This document shows, piece after piece, positions 1 through 8,735 of a DNA stretch of 64,000 nt. The translations under genes were made by a program, and so were the position numbers. Under the pieces are notes generated by a model, which saw only the letters and a list, made by a program, of their open reading frames with translations, was not told the origin of the DNA and did not search any database. The stretch covers positions 216,262 to 280,261 of the forward strand of contig CALSZZ010000002.1 in assembly GCA_943841885.1 (NCBI GenBank), in the 5' to 3' direction. Positions within the stretch are counted from its first letter, which is position 1, and the number at the start of each line of letters is the position of its first letter. This DNA is from Candidatus Thalassarchaeaceae archaeon (lineage in GTDB: Archaea; Thermoplasmatota; Poseidoniia; Poseidoniales; Thalassarchaeaceae).

Positions 1-977
1 AAACCTCCTAATCCACATTCCAGGGCTTCTTTAAGGAATATTTCTTCTAATGATTTATCATTTAATCTCCAAGTTATATTCATCTTTGATCTGGAGTCTT
101 TATCTGCGTGAGGTTGCCAGAAATCTGTCCTATCCAGCTCCTCATACAGTAAATCAGATTTTTCTTTATTTCTTGCTATCGCACCTTTCATTCCTCCATT
201 CTCCTCTAGCCATTTGAATACACGGCCAAGAACAAATATGCCAAACGTATTCGGAGTATTAAACATTGAACCTTTCTCGATATGGGTATTATAATCCAGC
301 ATAGTGGGAATATCACTTCCAATACGAGATATTGCCCAAGGAGATAAAATAACAACTGTTATCCCACTAGGTCCTAGATTTTTCTGTGCACCTGCATAGA
401 TAATTTCATGTTTTGATATATCTATTTCTACTCCAGTTATATCGGAACTTGCATCAACAATCAATGGCTTTCCATCACTATTTGGAGGATTGTGGTATTG
501 AGTGCCATAAAGAGTGTTATTGGACGTGTAATGAACATATATGGCATCATCTCTGATTTTAAAATCACCTTCTTTCGGGATTCTTTTGAATCCATTAATT
601 TCATCACTCCATACTCCTTTGGCTTCTCCTATTCTACTTGCTTCCTTGAGGGCTTTTTTTGACCACCCTCCGGTGATGAGGTAGTCTGCTTTTTCTCCTT
701 CTTTTAGTATATTCAAAGCGGTCATATAAAATTGTAGAGAAGCCCCTCCCTGTAAAAAAAGTATTTCATAATCTTCTGGAACTGTTAATACTCTCCTCAC
801 ACTATCCATAGCGTCATCTATAACTTTTTGAAAAGTTTCACTTCTATGGGAAATCTCTAGTAATCCAAATCCACTTCCATTTAAATTAGGCAAGGATTCC
901 GAGACCTCTCTGATGACTTCTAAAGGCAAACCAGCAGGCCCAGCACCAAAATTATGTATACGTCCATCGCTATCCAT
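1..977 (-). CDS. serC: Phosphoserine aminotransferase, partial at the left edge
   Basis: The minus strand reads an open frame to base 1, so the C-terminus lies outside the window; the ORF track omits it. The N-terminal 'HNFGAGPAGLP' is the substrate loop of class V aminotransferases of the SerC family, and 'YAGAQKNLGPSG' carries the lysine that binds pyridoxal phosphate. SerC converts 3-phosphohydroxypyruvate and glutamate to phosphoserine in serine biosynthesis. I prefer the ATG at 977 because it places the GAGP motif near the N-terminus; an in-frame ATG at 1058 would add 27 residues but would leave only 5 bases to the divergent pdxT. The PLP-synthesis gene next door supplies its cofactor class, though a functional link is only inferred. 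Confidence 0.9.
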   Translation of the reverse strand, partial: MDSDGRIHNFGAGPAGLPLEVIREVSESLPNLNGSGFGLLEISHRSETFQKVIDDAMDSVRRVLTVPEDYEILFLQGGASLQFYMTALNILKEGEKADYLITGGWSKKALKEASRIGEAKGVWSDEINGFKRIPKEGDFKIRDDAIYVHYTSNNTLYGTQYHNPPNSDGKPLIVDASSDITGVEIDISKHEIIYAGAQKNLGPSGITVVILSPWAISRIGSDIPTMLDYNTHIEKGSMFNTPNTFGIFVLGRVFKWLEENGGMKGAIARNKEKSDLLYEELDRTDFWQPHADKDSRSKMNITWRLNDKSLEEIFLKEALECGLGG

Positions 978-1063
978 GGAACCATGACAACGCCATAGGT
1001 CTTTGACTACATCGGATAAATCATCCAATACAGGGAGAAGTTCATTTCTATAATGCATGACCG

Positions 1064-1687
1064 ATGCTTGTGATACGTATCGGACTTGTTATGCTTCAAG
1101 GTGCCCGACATGTCCATATTTCTTCCCTTAATAAGGCTGCCAAGGATTCTAATATAGAAATTAAAGTAATACAATTACGTAAATCTTCAGACTTACTTGA
1201 TGAAGATATTCACGCAATAATTATCCCAGGAGGTGAATCAACAACTATGCGTCTAACTGGCAATTCTCCCGATTCTCTTTTATTACCTAGCCTACTTGAT
1301 TGGTTAAGAAAAAGGCCCAATCTTCCTGTTTTGGGTACTTGTGCTGGTGCAATATTACTTTCAGACCCTCAAGATAAGAAAGAATCATTGATTGATGCAA
1401 CAATAAATAGAAATGCATATGGTAGGCAGATAGATTCTTTCCAAGCCGATATTCAAACTCCACTTCTCGAAAGGACCTTTCCTGGAGTTTTTATTCGTGC
1501 ACCTAAATTTAATTCTGATGTATCTGCCGAGGATATTGTGGCGATTTGTGAAGGGGAGGTAGTTGGCGTTAGAAAAGGGAACAGATTAGCCTTAACCTTC
1601 CATCCAGAACTCTCTGAAGACGTCGGTTTTCATCGTTGGTTAATTGAACGGGCAAGTACAATTGTGGAGGCGAAAAATGTCTCTTAA
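1064..1687 (+). CDS. pdxT: Pyridoxal 5'-phosphate synthase glutaminase subunit PdxT
   Basis: A 207-residue class I glutamine amidotransferase. It hydrolyses glutamine and passes ammonia to PdxS, which builds vitamin B6 (PLP). Visible family marks are 'IGLVMLQGARHVH' at the start, the oxyanion-strand 'PGGEST' (about residues 55-60), the nucleophile Cys93 in 'GTCAGA', and the terminal catalytic 'HPE'. Length matches the family (about 190-210). PdxS is not in the window. The last codons overlap the start of the downstream radical SAM gene by 11 bases, so the two are probably translated from one transcript. Confidence 0.93.
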   Translation: MLVIRIGLVMLQGARHVHISSLNKAAKDSNIEIKVIQLRKSSDLLDEDIHAIIIPGGESTTMRLTGNSPDSLLLPSLLDWLRKRPNLPVLGTCAGAILLSDPQDKKESLIDATINRNAYGRQIDSFQADIQTPLLERTFPGVFIRAPKFNSDVSAEDIVAICEGEVVGVRKGNRLALTFHPELSEDVGFHRWLIERASTIVEAKNVS

Positions 1688-2810
1688 TTTTAGCTTACCT
1701 CAACTTCCTAATTTACATGAAGCACCTGAAAAAACGGATGCTGAAGGATGTATTCAGTGTCAAATGGGTAGTAAATTAGTTTTATTCATAACGGGACATT
1801 GCCACTGGCAATGTGACTATTGCCCGCTTTCTGAAAATCGTAGAGAAATTGATTGGATGTACGCCAATGAAAGGAAATGTGAAAACTTCGATCAAGTAAT
1901 AGAAGAAGCTCATGCTATGCGTGCAACAGGTGCTGGAATAACTGGAGGAGATCCTCTCATGGCTAAAGATAGAACTATCGAAGGAATAAGGCGACTGAAA
2001 GATGAATTTGGTCCTCAATTTCATCTCCATATGTATACAAGTATACCATTCCGAACAGAATGGGCAAAAGATTTTGCAGATGCAGGATTAGATGAAATAA
2101 GATTTCATTTCTTAAATTTAGAATCAAAAAAATATAAAGAAACTATTTCTGCTTGCTCAAAGGCAGGAATATTCACTGGAGTTGAAATACCCTGTGAACC
2201 AGATAAAGAAAAAGAATTATTATTATTATTGGAAGATTTAAGAGATTTTGATATATCTTTTATCAATATCAATGAACTAGAGATAACGGTAGGAAATCAT
2301 GATAATATGGAGCTAAGGGGATTTAATTTATCTACAGAAATAACCGCTGGAGCAAATGGTTCTGCCGAATTAGCAATCTCTATGAAAGAAAGAGTAAATG
2401 CAGCAGAATTAGGGCTCCCAGATCCATTCGATGGTGAATTAAAACAAGCATATGGTTTCCATCTAAAATTCTGTACCGCTGTTTACAAAGATGCTGGGCA
2501 ACTTCGCAGACGTTTCCTTCGAAGGGGGGAATCAACCATAGCACCGCATGAAAATCTAACAGAAGATGGTACAATAGTATTTGGCGCCATTTCTTCTACA
2601 GAAGAAGATCAGGAGATGTGGATTTCGGAGATTATTGAAGAAACAAATCTTCCTCGTAGATTCCTATATTGGGATCCGAATTATCAAAGGATTGAATTGC
2701 CTTTAGTAGTTGCGGAATCTATTGCTAATGATATAGGTGCACCTGTATCATTCGTTGAAGTACTTCCTACTTTTGAAAGATTAGAAATGACTGTAATATG
2801 GCTAAATTAG
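1677..2810 (+). CDS. Radical SAM protein, COG2108-like
   Basis: A 377-residue radical SAM enzyme. The cluster-binding motif is 'CHWQCDYC' (CX3CX2C, residues about 42-49), followed by a 'GGDP' loop typical of the SAM-binding strand. An upstream pair of cysteines ('GCIQCQ') fits the archaeal family COG2108, proteins related to pyruvate formate-lyase activase whose substrate is unknown to me. The track starts it at 1644, but the ATG at 1677 directly follows 'GTGGAGG' and is preferred. It overlaps the end of pdxT. The reaction cannot be deduced from sequence alone. Confidence 0.75.
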   Translation: MSLNFSLPQLPNLHEAPEKTDAEGCIQCQMGSKLVLFITGHCHWQCDYCPLSENRREIDWMYANERKCENFDQVIEEAHAMRATGAGITGGDPLMAKDRTIEGIRRLKDEFGPQFHLHMYTSIPFRTEWAKDFADAGLDEIRFHFLNLESKKYKETISACSKAGIFTGVEIPCEPDKEKELLLLLEDLRDFDISFININELEITVGNHDNMELRGFNLSTEITAGANGSAELAISMKERVNAAELGLPDPFDGELKQAYGFHLKFCTAVYKDAGQLRRRFLRRGESTIAPHENLTEDGTIVFGAISSTEEDQEMWISEIIEETNLPRRFLYWDPNYQRIELPLVVAESIANDIGAPVSFVEVLPTFERLEMTVIWLN

Positions 2811-2871
2811 AGTGATAAAATTAATATTTGTTTTGAACACATTGATAGAGTTTAGCATAACTAGTCGCTTC

Positions 2872-4707
2872 ATGCCTGTCCGGGTTTTAGATTTGGATAA
2901 TTCTAAAATTAATCCTTTTCGAAGACTTTCTGCATCTCAAGTAATAGCTTGGGAAAACTGTCCAAGACTCTGGTATTATGGCTGGAGGGAACGACTCAAA
3001 ACGCCACTTCCTCCTCAAATAATCAGGGGTAATGCAGTTGAAGAATGTATTTGCAGAGTTCTTCGTGATTCTCCATTGTTCATTGGCCCGGATTCTGATC
3101 AAGACATGACTTCGCCAATTGATGCTGCTGGATCTCCAGCATTAGACCAAGAAGGATGGGTAGGTCCTAATCTAAAATTAAGATCTGAAAACTTATGGCC
3201 AAATAATCGTAATGAGTTAGAGGAATGGGCATTTAAAAGAGCAATTTATCATTTCCAGGGGTGTTGGGAAAAAGCAATTGAAGATTGGGAATCAAATCCT
3301 AATCGTACAGGTGATTCTTCAGATATTACTTCTGAAGAAGCTCTGAATATGGTTTTTTCAGGAATTAGATTACATCTTGATGAGCTAGAAAGGTGTATTG
3401 AAAAAGGAGTAGATAGAAATCTTGAACTCTGGCGGAGAGGAGAATTTAGAGAATATTGGCCAGCTCCTGATGGTTTTCCAAGGAAGTGGAATACGCCTAA
3501 TCCTTCAGCATCTCAAGGGGATATTTCATGGCTTGAATCATGGGAATATGCTAGGCCATGGTTTGTTGATCCGGATGCTGCTCCTTTCTCTCAAACTACT
3601 TCACACCCTGATGGTTGGTTTCAAGGAGAATATGACCTAGTATATCGTTGGTCGGGAGAGCCAAATATTATTGATTTGAAAGCATCAGTAGGTAAAGGAG
3701 ACCGTTCAGCAGGATATGTTAAACAATTACAATTGTATGCATGGTTATGGTGGGAAACTCATGAACGTTCAGATGAAGTTAAAGGTTTAGAAATATGGTA
3801 CTTAGGGACCGAATCAATAAAAAAAATAGCTGTACCAAGTAAAGAAACTATGGAGATAATGTCTGCTGAATTATTGGAGATTTACAACTTAATTCATGCT
3901 CGTGACCCAGATATCTCTGATTGCCCGACTAATCCGTCTCCGCTCAATATCTTTAACAAAGGAGGAATTCCGGCTAATCCTCCTATAGATGCTACTCCAA
4001 AGTCACGTTGTAGAGTCTGTGAATTAAGGGCTATCTGCGAGGGTAGTGATTATGAGACAGATCTACCTTTAATGAATAGGATAGAAAAATTCGGCCATGC
4101 ATGGCCGGTTACTCCTTTGGGAGAAATAAAAACTAGATTTTCTTTAACAGGAGAAGTAATTCATCTTAGTGGCCCTGAAATATCATCTAATGGTGATATC
4201 GAAGTAAATTTTACCCTACAACACGGTTATGATCGGGCAAAAGTTAGAGAACATAGAAATGGAGGTTTCAAGAATATTACCAGATCAATTTCCGAAGGTT
4301 CTAAAATTAGAATAGATAATGCTCTTTCTTCTTTATGGAAAGGGCAACTGGTTATCGATTTAGATAATAAATCAAAGATAACTATGCTTAAAGACTCATT
4401 TGATGCACCTATTGTGGATGTGGAAACACGCATCAGTATTGTGGCTAGGGTATGGTCTATTGATGCCTTCCCAGATGCCAAAGGAATTAGAAGATGGTCA
4501 ATAACGTTGGTTGATAAATCCGGTTCTGGAGGAAGCGTTGCTTTCAAGCAATTTATACCGAATTCTGCTGCTGCTATAGCAAGAGGGGACATCATAGCTA
4601 TACTCAATGGTGAAGCAGGAGAATTCGCTGGAAGGTCTCAGATAAAGATCGGACCAGGAAGCAGAGTAGTCATTCTCAGGGATTCTGAAGATATCGCTTC
4701 ATTTTAG
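2872..4707 (+). CDS. PD-(D/E)XK nuclease with Fe-S cysteines and a C-terminal extension
   Basis: About 611 residues. The N-terminal half is a RecB/Cas4-like nuclease: 'LSASQVIAWENCPRLWYYGW' at the start, 'GEYDLVY...IIDLKAS' (the D...DXK catalytic pair) near residues 252-267, and 'QLQLYAW' (motif QxxxY) near 285. One cysteine in the N-terminal motif plus 'CRVCELRAIC' near 379-388 would form the four-cysteine Fe-S staple seen in Cas4 and AddB. The remaining 220 residues are beta-rich and may be OB-fold-like, which is a guess. The track begins at a GTG at 2812; the ATG at 2872 is preferred because the nuclease motif then starts normally. No CRISPR array or cas genes are nearby, so a repair role is likelier than adaptation. 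Confidence 0.7.
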   Translation: MPVRVLDLDNSKINPFRRLSASQVIAWENCPRLWYYGWRERLKTPLPPQIIRGNAVEECICRVLRDSPLFIGPDSDQDMTSPIDAAGSPALDQEGWVGPNLKLRSENLWPNNRNELEEWAFKRAIYHFQGCWEKAIEDWESNPNRTGDSSDITSEEALNMVFSGIRLHLDELERCIEKGVDRNLELWRRGEFREYWPAPDGFPRKWNTPNPSASQGDISWLESWEYARPWFVDPDAAPFSQTTSHPDGWFQGEYDLVYRWSGEPNIIDLKASVGKGDRSAGYVKQLQLYAWLWWETHERSDEVKGLEIWYLGTESIKKIAVPSKETMEIMSAELLEIYNLIHARDPDISDCPTNPSPLNIFNKGGIPANPPIDATPKSRCRVCELRAICEGSDYETDLPLMNRIEKFGHAWPVTPLGEIKTRFSLTGEVIHLSGPEISSNGDIEVNFTLQHGYDRAKVREHRNGGFKNITRSISEGSKIRIDNALSSLWKGQLVIDLDNKSKITMLKDSFDAPIVDVETRISIVARVWSIDAFPDAKGIRRWSITLVDKSGSGGSVAFKQFIPNSAAAIARGDIIAILNGEAGEFAGRSQIKIGPGSRVVILRDSEDIASF

Positions 4708-4715
4708 AATTTTTT

Positions 4716-4800
4716 TGGCGCCGAGAGAGGGATTTGAACCCCCGAATCCAAGGATAATGGATTTCGAATCCATCGCAATACCGGGCTATGCGATCTCGGC
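4716..4800 (-). tRNA. tRNA-Ser (CGA)
   Basis: The reverse complement folds as a class II tRNA with a long variable arm. Acceptor GCCGAGA pairs with TCTCGGC, discriminator G, CCA encoded (4716-4718). The anticodon stem-loop is ATGGA-TTCGAAA-TCCAT, giving anticodon CGA, and the T-arm is GGGGGTTCAAATCCCT. No intron is seen. Confidence 0.95.
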
Positions 4801-4855
4801 TATATTTGTTCCAAACTTGGATTAGAAATAAGTCTGACTAGTATGTCGGAGGGGT

Positions 4856-5056
4856 ATGCGCATTGAAGTCGAGAGCCAAGGAGAAGTTTTTACCTTTGAA
4901 TCTAAAACACCTCTTTCAATAAATGAAATTTTGAATAAATTAGAGATAGCCCCATCTACGGTACTTGCTGTGTATGAAGGAACTATTCTTCCGCATACTT
5001 CAATAATAGAGTCAGATGTAAAATTAGAACTAGTCATAGTCTCCTCAGGTGGATGA
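4856..5056 (+). CDS. Ubiquitin-like small modifier (SAMP/MoaD/ThiS family)
   Basis: A 66-residue protein ending in 'SSGG'. The beta-grasp size, the 'LSINEILNKLEI' helix region and the exposed C-terminal diglycine match archaeal small modifiers and sulfur carriers, which are adenylated by an E1-like enzyme at the terminal glycine. It could serve protein conjugation, tRNA thiolation or molybdopterin synthesis; sequence alone does not decide. No E1-like gene is in the window. The start ATG at 4856 gives the usual 'MRIEV' first strand. Confidence 0.8.
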   Translation: MRIEVESQGEVFTFESKTPLSINEILNKLEIAPSTVLAVYEGTILPHTSIIESDVKLELVIVSSGG

Positions 5057-5285
5057 TTTTATTTTTTCAATTTTTCTTTGAGAAATTTAAAAATATCTTT
5101 ACTCTCAATTATCATTGCACCGACGTATTCCAATATTTCTATTGTATCCAACAGACTAATGATTATTATGAGGCCTTATATCTTATTTTCACTAATTTTT
5201 TCGTTTTCACTAAAAATTTTATCTAAATTGGGAAAACAAAGTTTCTCTAAATATGTAGATTAAAAGCCAGCTCATGCCAACAAAA

Positions 5286-5393
5286 TCATTGTTTAGCCCG
5301 CTTACGTGAGGCTTTTCGTCGACGAAGCTTCTTTTTTCTCCATTTCCAACGCTGCTGCCCTCGCTTCTTCCATGCACGAGAGCCACGCTTCAT
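5286..5393 (-). CDS. rpl41e: Large ribosomal subunit protein eL41 (35 residues, not in ORF track)
   Basis: On the minus strand, an ATG at 5393 opens 35 codons rich in Arg, Lys and Trp and ends at TGA 5286-5288. The segment 'QRWKWRKKKLRRRKASRKRAKQ' resembles the 25-residue eL41 consensus (W-K-K-K-R-M-R-R-L-K-R-K-R-R-K). eL41 is a single basic helix at the subunit interface. This version carries about 13 extra basic N-terminal residues. It sits between tRNA-Arg and the ubiquitin-like gene and is easily missed by gene callers because of its size. The plus-strand ORF at 5306 is its shadow. Confidence 0.7.
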   Translation of the reverse strand: MKRGSRAWKKRGQQRWKWRKKKLRRRKASRKRAKQ

Positions 5394-5449
5394 TCGGGCC
5401 GCCGACTTACTGCCCCTATATGAGCGATTCGTGCGTACTCTATTTTCTG

Positions 5450-5526
5450 TGGTGGGCAATACAGGATTCGAACCCGTGTCACCGGCTTAGAAGGCCAGCA
5501 TGATATCCAGACTACACCAATCGCCC
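5450..5526 (-). tRNA. tRNA-Arg (TCT)
   Basis: The reverse complement gives acceptor GGGCGAT pairing with ATTGCCC, discriminator A and encoded CCA. The anticodon stem-loop CTGGC-CTTCTAA-GCCGG gives anticodon TCT, and the T-arm is ACGGGTTCGAATCCTGT. No intron. Confidence 0.95.
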
Positions 5527-5581
5527 TTGGGCTTACGCGGTAGCATCTCTCTCATGAACTTAACACATGAGGGAGGGTCCC

Positions 5582-6142
5582 TCATTTGTTTTTGAAAAAT
5601 TTAGCACATTTAGGACACCTTGTTGGAGTACTCACTCTTCTCCTGTCCCATGTATGTCCACAATCTCCACAAATCCATTGCCTTTCTGGTAATTTTTCTA
5701 ACACTTGTTGTCTTAATTCTCTTAGTATTTTAGAATCTTTTAATTTAGGGGCAGGAGCAACCTTATTGACAAGTGAACTATGTTCGCCATCATGATCAGT
5801 TAATCCCGCGGCATGTAATAATTCATGAACTAATGTATGTAAATACAATGATTTATCCTTGGAAAGAATTGGATTAAGTGCGATTACGATTGGCCCAGGT
5901 GATAACTTTAATCTTCTCCTTCTGAATAACTCTTTGTGGTTGCACTCAAATCTTGTAAAACCTAGTCTCGATTCTCCTTCATCAGTCCATATTAATTTTA
6001 CTTCCTTATCCAAATGATTAAGAAAAGGGGCTTTTTTTCCTTTTAATAGAGATTTTATTTCTTCAATGATGCCATCAGGCATACTCGGTATTTTTGAAAT
6101 ACTAGTCATCCCCTCTGTCCTGCCTGCATGTTCGTATTCCAT
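5582..6142 (-). CDS. SprT-like zinc metalloprotease with C-terminal zinc ribbon
   Basis: About 186 residues. 'LVHELLHAAG' is an HExxH zinc-protease motif and 'TDHDGEH' supplies a likely third histidine ligand. The C-terminus 'CGDCGHTW...CPKC' is a C4 zinc ribbon. This layout matches the SprT/Spartan family; eukaryotic members cut DNA-protein crosslinks, which is only an analogy here. The track ORF begins at 6295, but its first 50 codons run backwards through tRNA-Ala. The ATG at 6142 is the first start outside the tRNA; the ATG at 6109 is also possible. Confidence 0.75.
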   Translation of the reverse strand: MEYEHAGRTEGMTSISKIPSMPDGIIEEIKSLLKGKKAPFLNHLDKEVKLIWTDEGESRLGFTRFECNHKELFRRRRLKLSPGPIVIALNPILSKDKSLYLHTLVHELLHAAGLTDHDGEHSSLVNKVAPAPKLKDSKILRELRQQVLEKLPERQWICGDCGHTWDRRRVSTPTRCPKCAKFFKNK

Positions 6143-6178
6143 TCTCCTTAAATGGTCACCGTCAAACGGATAATCAAA

Positions 6179-6255
6179 GGGCGTGTGGCGCAGCTTGGAA
6201 GCGCGCTTCCTTGGCATGGAAGAGGCCCCGAGTTCAAATCTCGGCACGTCCACCA
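6179..6255 (+). tRNA. tRNA-Ala (GGC)
   Basis: Acceptor GGGCGTG pairs with CACGTCC, including the G3:U70 wobble that identifies alanine tRNAs. Anticodon stem-loop CTTCC-TTGGCAT-GGAAG gives GGC. Discriminator A and CCA are encoded. Confidence 0.96.
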
Positions 6256-6488
6256 TATTTGTAAATGAATTATTAAATTCGAGGTTTATGTTCACATCTA
6301 TTGTGAATTAATCATTTGTTCAATTAAGTATAAAAGATAATTTATTTTTTTATACAGTCGAGTAAATAAATAATATTTTTGTTATCATTTGTATGAATAA
6401 TTATATAAATATTGATTATTCAAGTATTATTAATAATATATTCTTTTCAAACGAACAAATAATAAACCTAATGAATAGTCGAGGTAAC

Positions 6489-7499
6489 ATGATAGACAAG
6501 GCAAAATTAGAATATATATGGCTAGACGGTTATGAACCTACTCAGAATATGAGAAGTAAGACATTAATTAGAAACAATTTTACTGGTGTTATTGATGAAT
6601 GTCCAATGTGGTCATTTGATGGTTCTTCGACCAAACAAGCAGAAGGAAAGAGTTCCGACTGTTTATTGAAACCTGTGTCTATTTTTCCTGATCCACAAAG
6701 AATTGATGGTTTTCTTGTAATGTGTGAAGTTTTGAATCCAGATGGCACCCCACATCCAAGTAATGGTAGGGCGATAATCGAAGAAGATGATAATGACTTT
6801 TGGTTCGGTTATGAACAAGAATATTTCATTATGGATGTTGATACTCAACTTCCATTAGGTTTTCCTGTAGGAGGTTATCCCGGTCCACAAGGACTTTACT
6901 ATTGTTCAGTTGGTGGAAAGAACACGCATGGCAGAGGACTTGTTGAGGAGCATGCAGATATGTGCTTAGAAGCCGGTATAAATTTTGAAGGAATTAATCA
7001 AGAAGTTGCATGCGGACAATGGGAATTTCAGATTTTCGCTAAGGGGGCAAAGCAAGCAGGCGACGAATTATGGATAGCAAGGTATCTCTTAGATAGATTG
7101 ACAGAGAAATATGGATATTATATTGAATACCACCCCAAACCAATCAAAGGTGACTGGAATGGTTCAGGGATGCATGTTAATTTTAGTGATGGAAGGATGA
7201 GAGATGAAGGAGGGGAGGAACTTTTTACAGATATCTGTGAAGCTTTTGGTAAGAATATTGATGCACACATGTCAGTTTATGGAGCCCATAATGAACTACG
7301 ATTAACAGGCCTTCACGAAACTCAATCAATAGATCAATTTTCTTACGGTGTTTCAGATCGTGGAGCATCAATACGTATTCCTATTGGGACAATAGAAGAC
7401 GGTTGGAAAGGAAGATTAGAAGATAGAAGACCTGCGTCGAATGGCGATCCATATAAAATAGGGGCGGTTGTAATTAGTACTACTAAATCAGCATATTGA
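6489..7499 (+). CDS. glnA: Glutamine synthetase, class II (eukaryotic type)
   Basis: 336 residues, short like class II enzymes rather than the roughly 450 of archaeal/bacterial GSI. Visible marks are 'LEYIWLDGYEPTQNMRSKT' at the start, 'WSFDGSSTKQAEG', 'FGYEQEYFIMD', 'GINQEVACGQWEFQI', 'NGSGMHVNFS' and 'HETQSIDQFSYGVSDRGASIRIP', the last lining the active site. It ligates ammonia to glutamate using ATP. The ORF extends to 6393, but the ATG at 6489 follows 'GAGGTAAC' and begins where class II enzymes begin. The 230 bases upstream are very AT-rich, with several TATA-like stretches. The 3' end overlaps the convergent oxidase gene by 17 bases. Confidence 0.92.
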   Translation: MIDKAKLEYIWLDGYEPTQNMRSKTLIRNNFTGVIDECPMWSFDGSSTKQAEGKSSDCLLKPVSIFPDPQRIDGFLVMCEVLNPDGTPHPSNGRAIIEEDDNDFWFGYEQEYFIMDVDTQLPLGFPVGGYPGPQGLYYCSVGGKNTHGRGLVEEHADMCLEAGINFEGINQEVACGQWEFQIFAKGAKQAGDELWIARYLLDRLTEKYGYYIEYHPKPIKGDWNGSGMHVNFSDGRMRDEGGEELFTDICEAFGKNIDAHMSVYGAHNELRLTGLHETQSIDQFSYGVSDRGASIRIPIGTIEDGWKGRLEDRRPASNGDPYKIGAVVISTTKSAY

Positions 7500-8424
7500 T
7501 TTTTAGAAGTTTGACTACTTCATCAGCACAACCCCACGAGAGAGTCACACCCGCACCTCCATGGCCATAATTATGAATTACTTTTTTCTTATCGACAATT
7601 TCCATTTCAAGTCTGAGCTTATATCTAGATGGCCTCAATCCAACTGCTGAACCTACAATATTCTCTCTGTTCAATTCAGGCCAAAAAGACTCGCATTTAG
7701 ATAAAATATCTTCTGTATCCCTTTCTCTTATTGTTGTATCCCAATCTCCCTTTTGAGCAGTCCCTCCGAGGACAGTTACATCTCTACGTGGGATGGTATA
7801 TGTCAAAGTTTCAGGTTGTTGGTCATATCGGCCAAAACCAGGGTCTTGATTTATGTATACAACTTGCCCTCTTACTGGAATCACTTCTTCATCATTTGAT
7901 AATAATCTTGCACCTAGTCCTGAACAATTTACAATAAACTCACCCGGGACTTCTTCAATAGAATCAAATTCATTAGACTCAATTAACCCTCCTAATGTTT
8001 TGAATTTTGATAATAGCCATGGCATGTAAAGATTCATTTCTATGACTGGGGCCTCTAATTCCCAGCCAAATTCATAATTCCCTATTATCTCATCTTGATT
8101 AAGGATCCTAAAATGAGGAATATCAAAACTCCATCCTGGAGGGGCACATTCTTGTTCAAGATATTCTCTTCCTAGGCGCATAGAAATACATTCTACTCCT
8201 TCACTTTCTCTGAGTCTTACCAATTCATTGAACGTTTGAATTGACCATTGATTAGTTTTTTCTACTGGTTCTACAAGGAACGGATACCACCATGCTGCAG
8301 CCACATCCGATACTGTATCAGGGCTAAATTCTTTAGAAATTATTCTTACTTGCCATCCCTGTTGTAATAATCTTATCCCTGTTGTTAAGCCTGAAACTCC
8401 TGCTCCTACAACAGTGATTTGCAT
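7483..8424 (-). CDS. D-amino-acid oxidase-like FAD-dependent oxidoreductase
   Basis: 313 residues. The N-terminal 'VVGAGVSGLTTG' is the FAD-binding GxGxxG Rossmann motif. 'DVAAAWWYPF', 'RGQVVYINQDPG', 'TYTIPRRDVTVLGGT', 'GLRPSRYKLRLE' and the C-terminal 'HNYGHGGAGVTLSWG' follow the order of D-amino-acid oxidase and D-aspartate oxidase. The reaction would release ammonia, a keto acid and hydrogen peroxide from a D-amino acid. It runs convergently with glutamine synthetase, which could recapture the ammonia (inference). Substrate preference is not readable. Confidence 0.85.
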   Translation of the reverse strand: MQITVVGAGVSGLTTGIRLLQQGWQVRIISKEFSPDTVSDVAAAWWYPFLVEPVEKTNQWSIQTFNELVRLRESEGVECISMRLGREYLEQECAPPGWSFDIPHFRILNQDEIIGNYEFGWELEAPVIEMNLYMPWLLSKFKTLGGLIESNEFDSIEEVPGEFIVNCSGLGARLLSNDEEVIPVRGQVVYINQDPGFGRYDQQPETLTYTIPRRDVTVLGGTAQKGDWDTTIRERDTEDILSKCESFWPELNRENIVGSAVGLRPSRYKLRLEMEIVDKKKVIHNYGHGGAGVTLSWGCADEVVKLLKINMLI

Positions 8425-8509
8425 GCCTTGAGATAAAGGTACAGTAAATCATCTAGTCGGTAAGGTAAATGTCTTCAACAAAACCCCCTCTGGAATAAAT
8501 GGTGATCAA

Positions 8510-8695
8510 TTGCCTAAAGTTAAGCGACCGAAAAAAGGATGGTATAGAATCACCAAAAAACGTCTTTTTCGTGGTCCACCTGTAAAACCAAGTGAGAAAG
8601 GATTACCGCCATGTCCTGCCTGTGGGCAGTGGACTATGCAGAAAGATAACAAACGTAATGAATTATTCTGTGGCCTATGTGGCGCAATACTCTAA
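8510..8695 (+). CDS. Zinc-ribbon miniprotein
   Basis: 61 residues with a basic N-terminus ('KVKRPKKGWYRITKKRLF') and a CxxC...CxxC ribbon ('CPAC' and 'CGLC'). It starts at TTG 8510 after 'GGTGATC'. The basic tail suggests nucleic-acid or ribosome binding, but I do not recognise a named family. It is divergent from the oxidase gene, with 85 bases between them. Confidence 0.55.
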   Translation: MPKVKRPKKGWYRITKKRLFRGPPVKPSEKGLPPCPACGQWTMQKDNKRNELFCGLCGAIL

Positions 8696-8735
8696 CTGTG
8701 CCAAATCCAATATGTGTATGCCTTCTCCGCAAGAC

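Noticed and set aside
2872-4707. CRISPR-Cas involvement of the Cas4-like nuclease
   Set aside because: No repeat-spacer array and no other cas gene is seen anywhere in the window.
5078-5263. 61-codon plus-strand ORF, and a 30-codon minus-strand ORF (TTG 5151 to TAA 5059)
   Set aside because: AT-rich gap between the ubiquitin-like gene and eL41; no RBS, no recognised motif and low-complexity composition. The minus ORF looks amphipathic but is too short to support.
6143-6295. First 51 codons of the SprT-like ORF in the track
   Set aside because: They read backwards through tRNA-Ala ('PRFELGASSMPRKR' is a common tRNA shadow).
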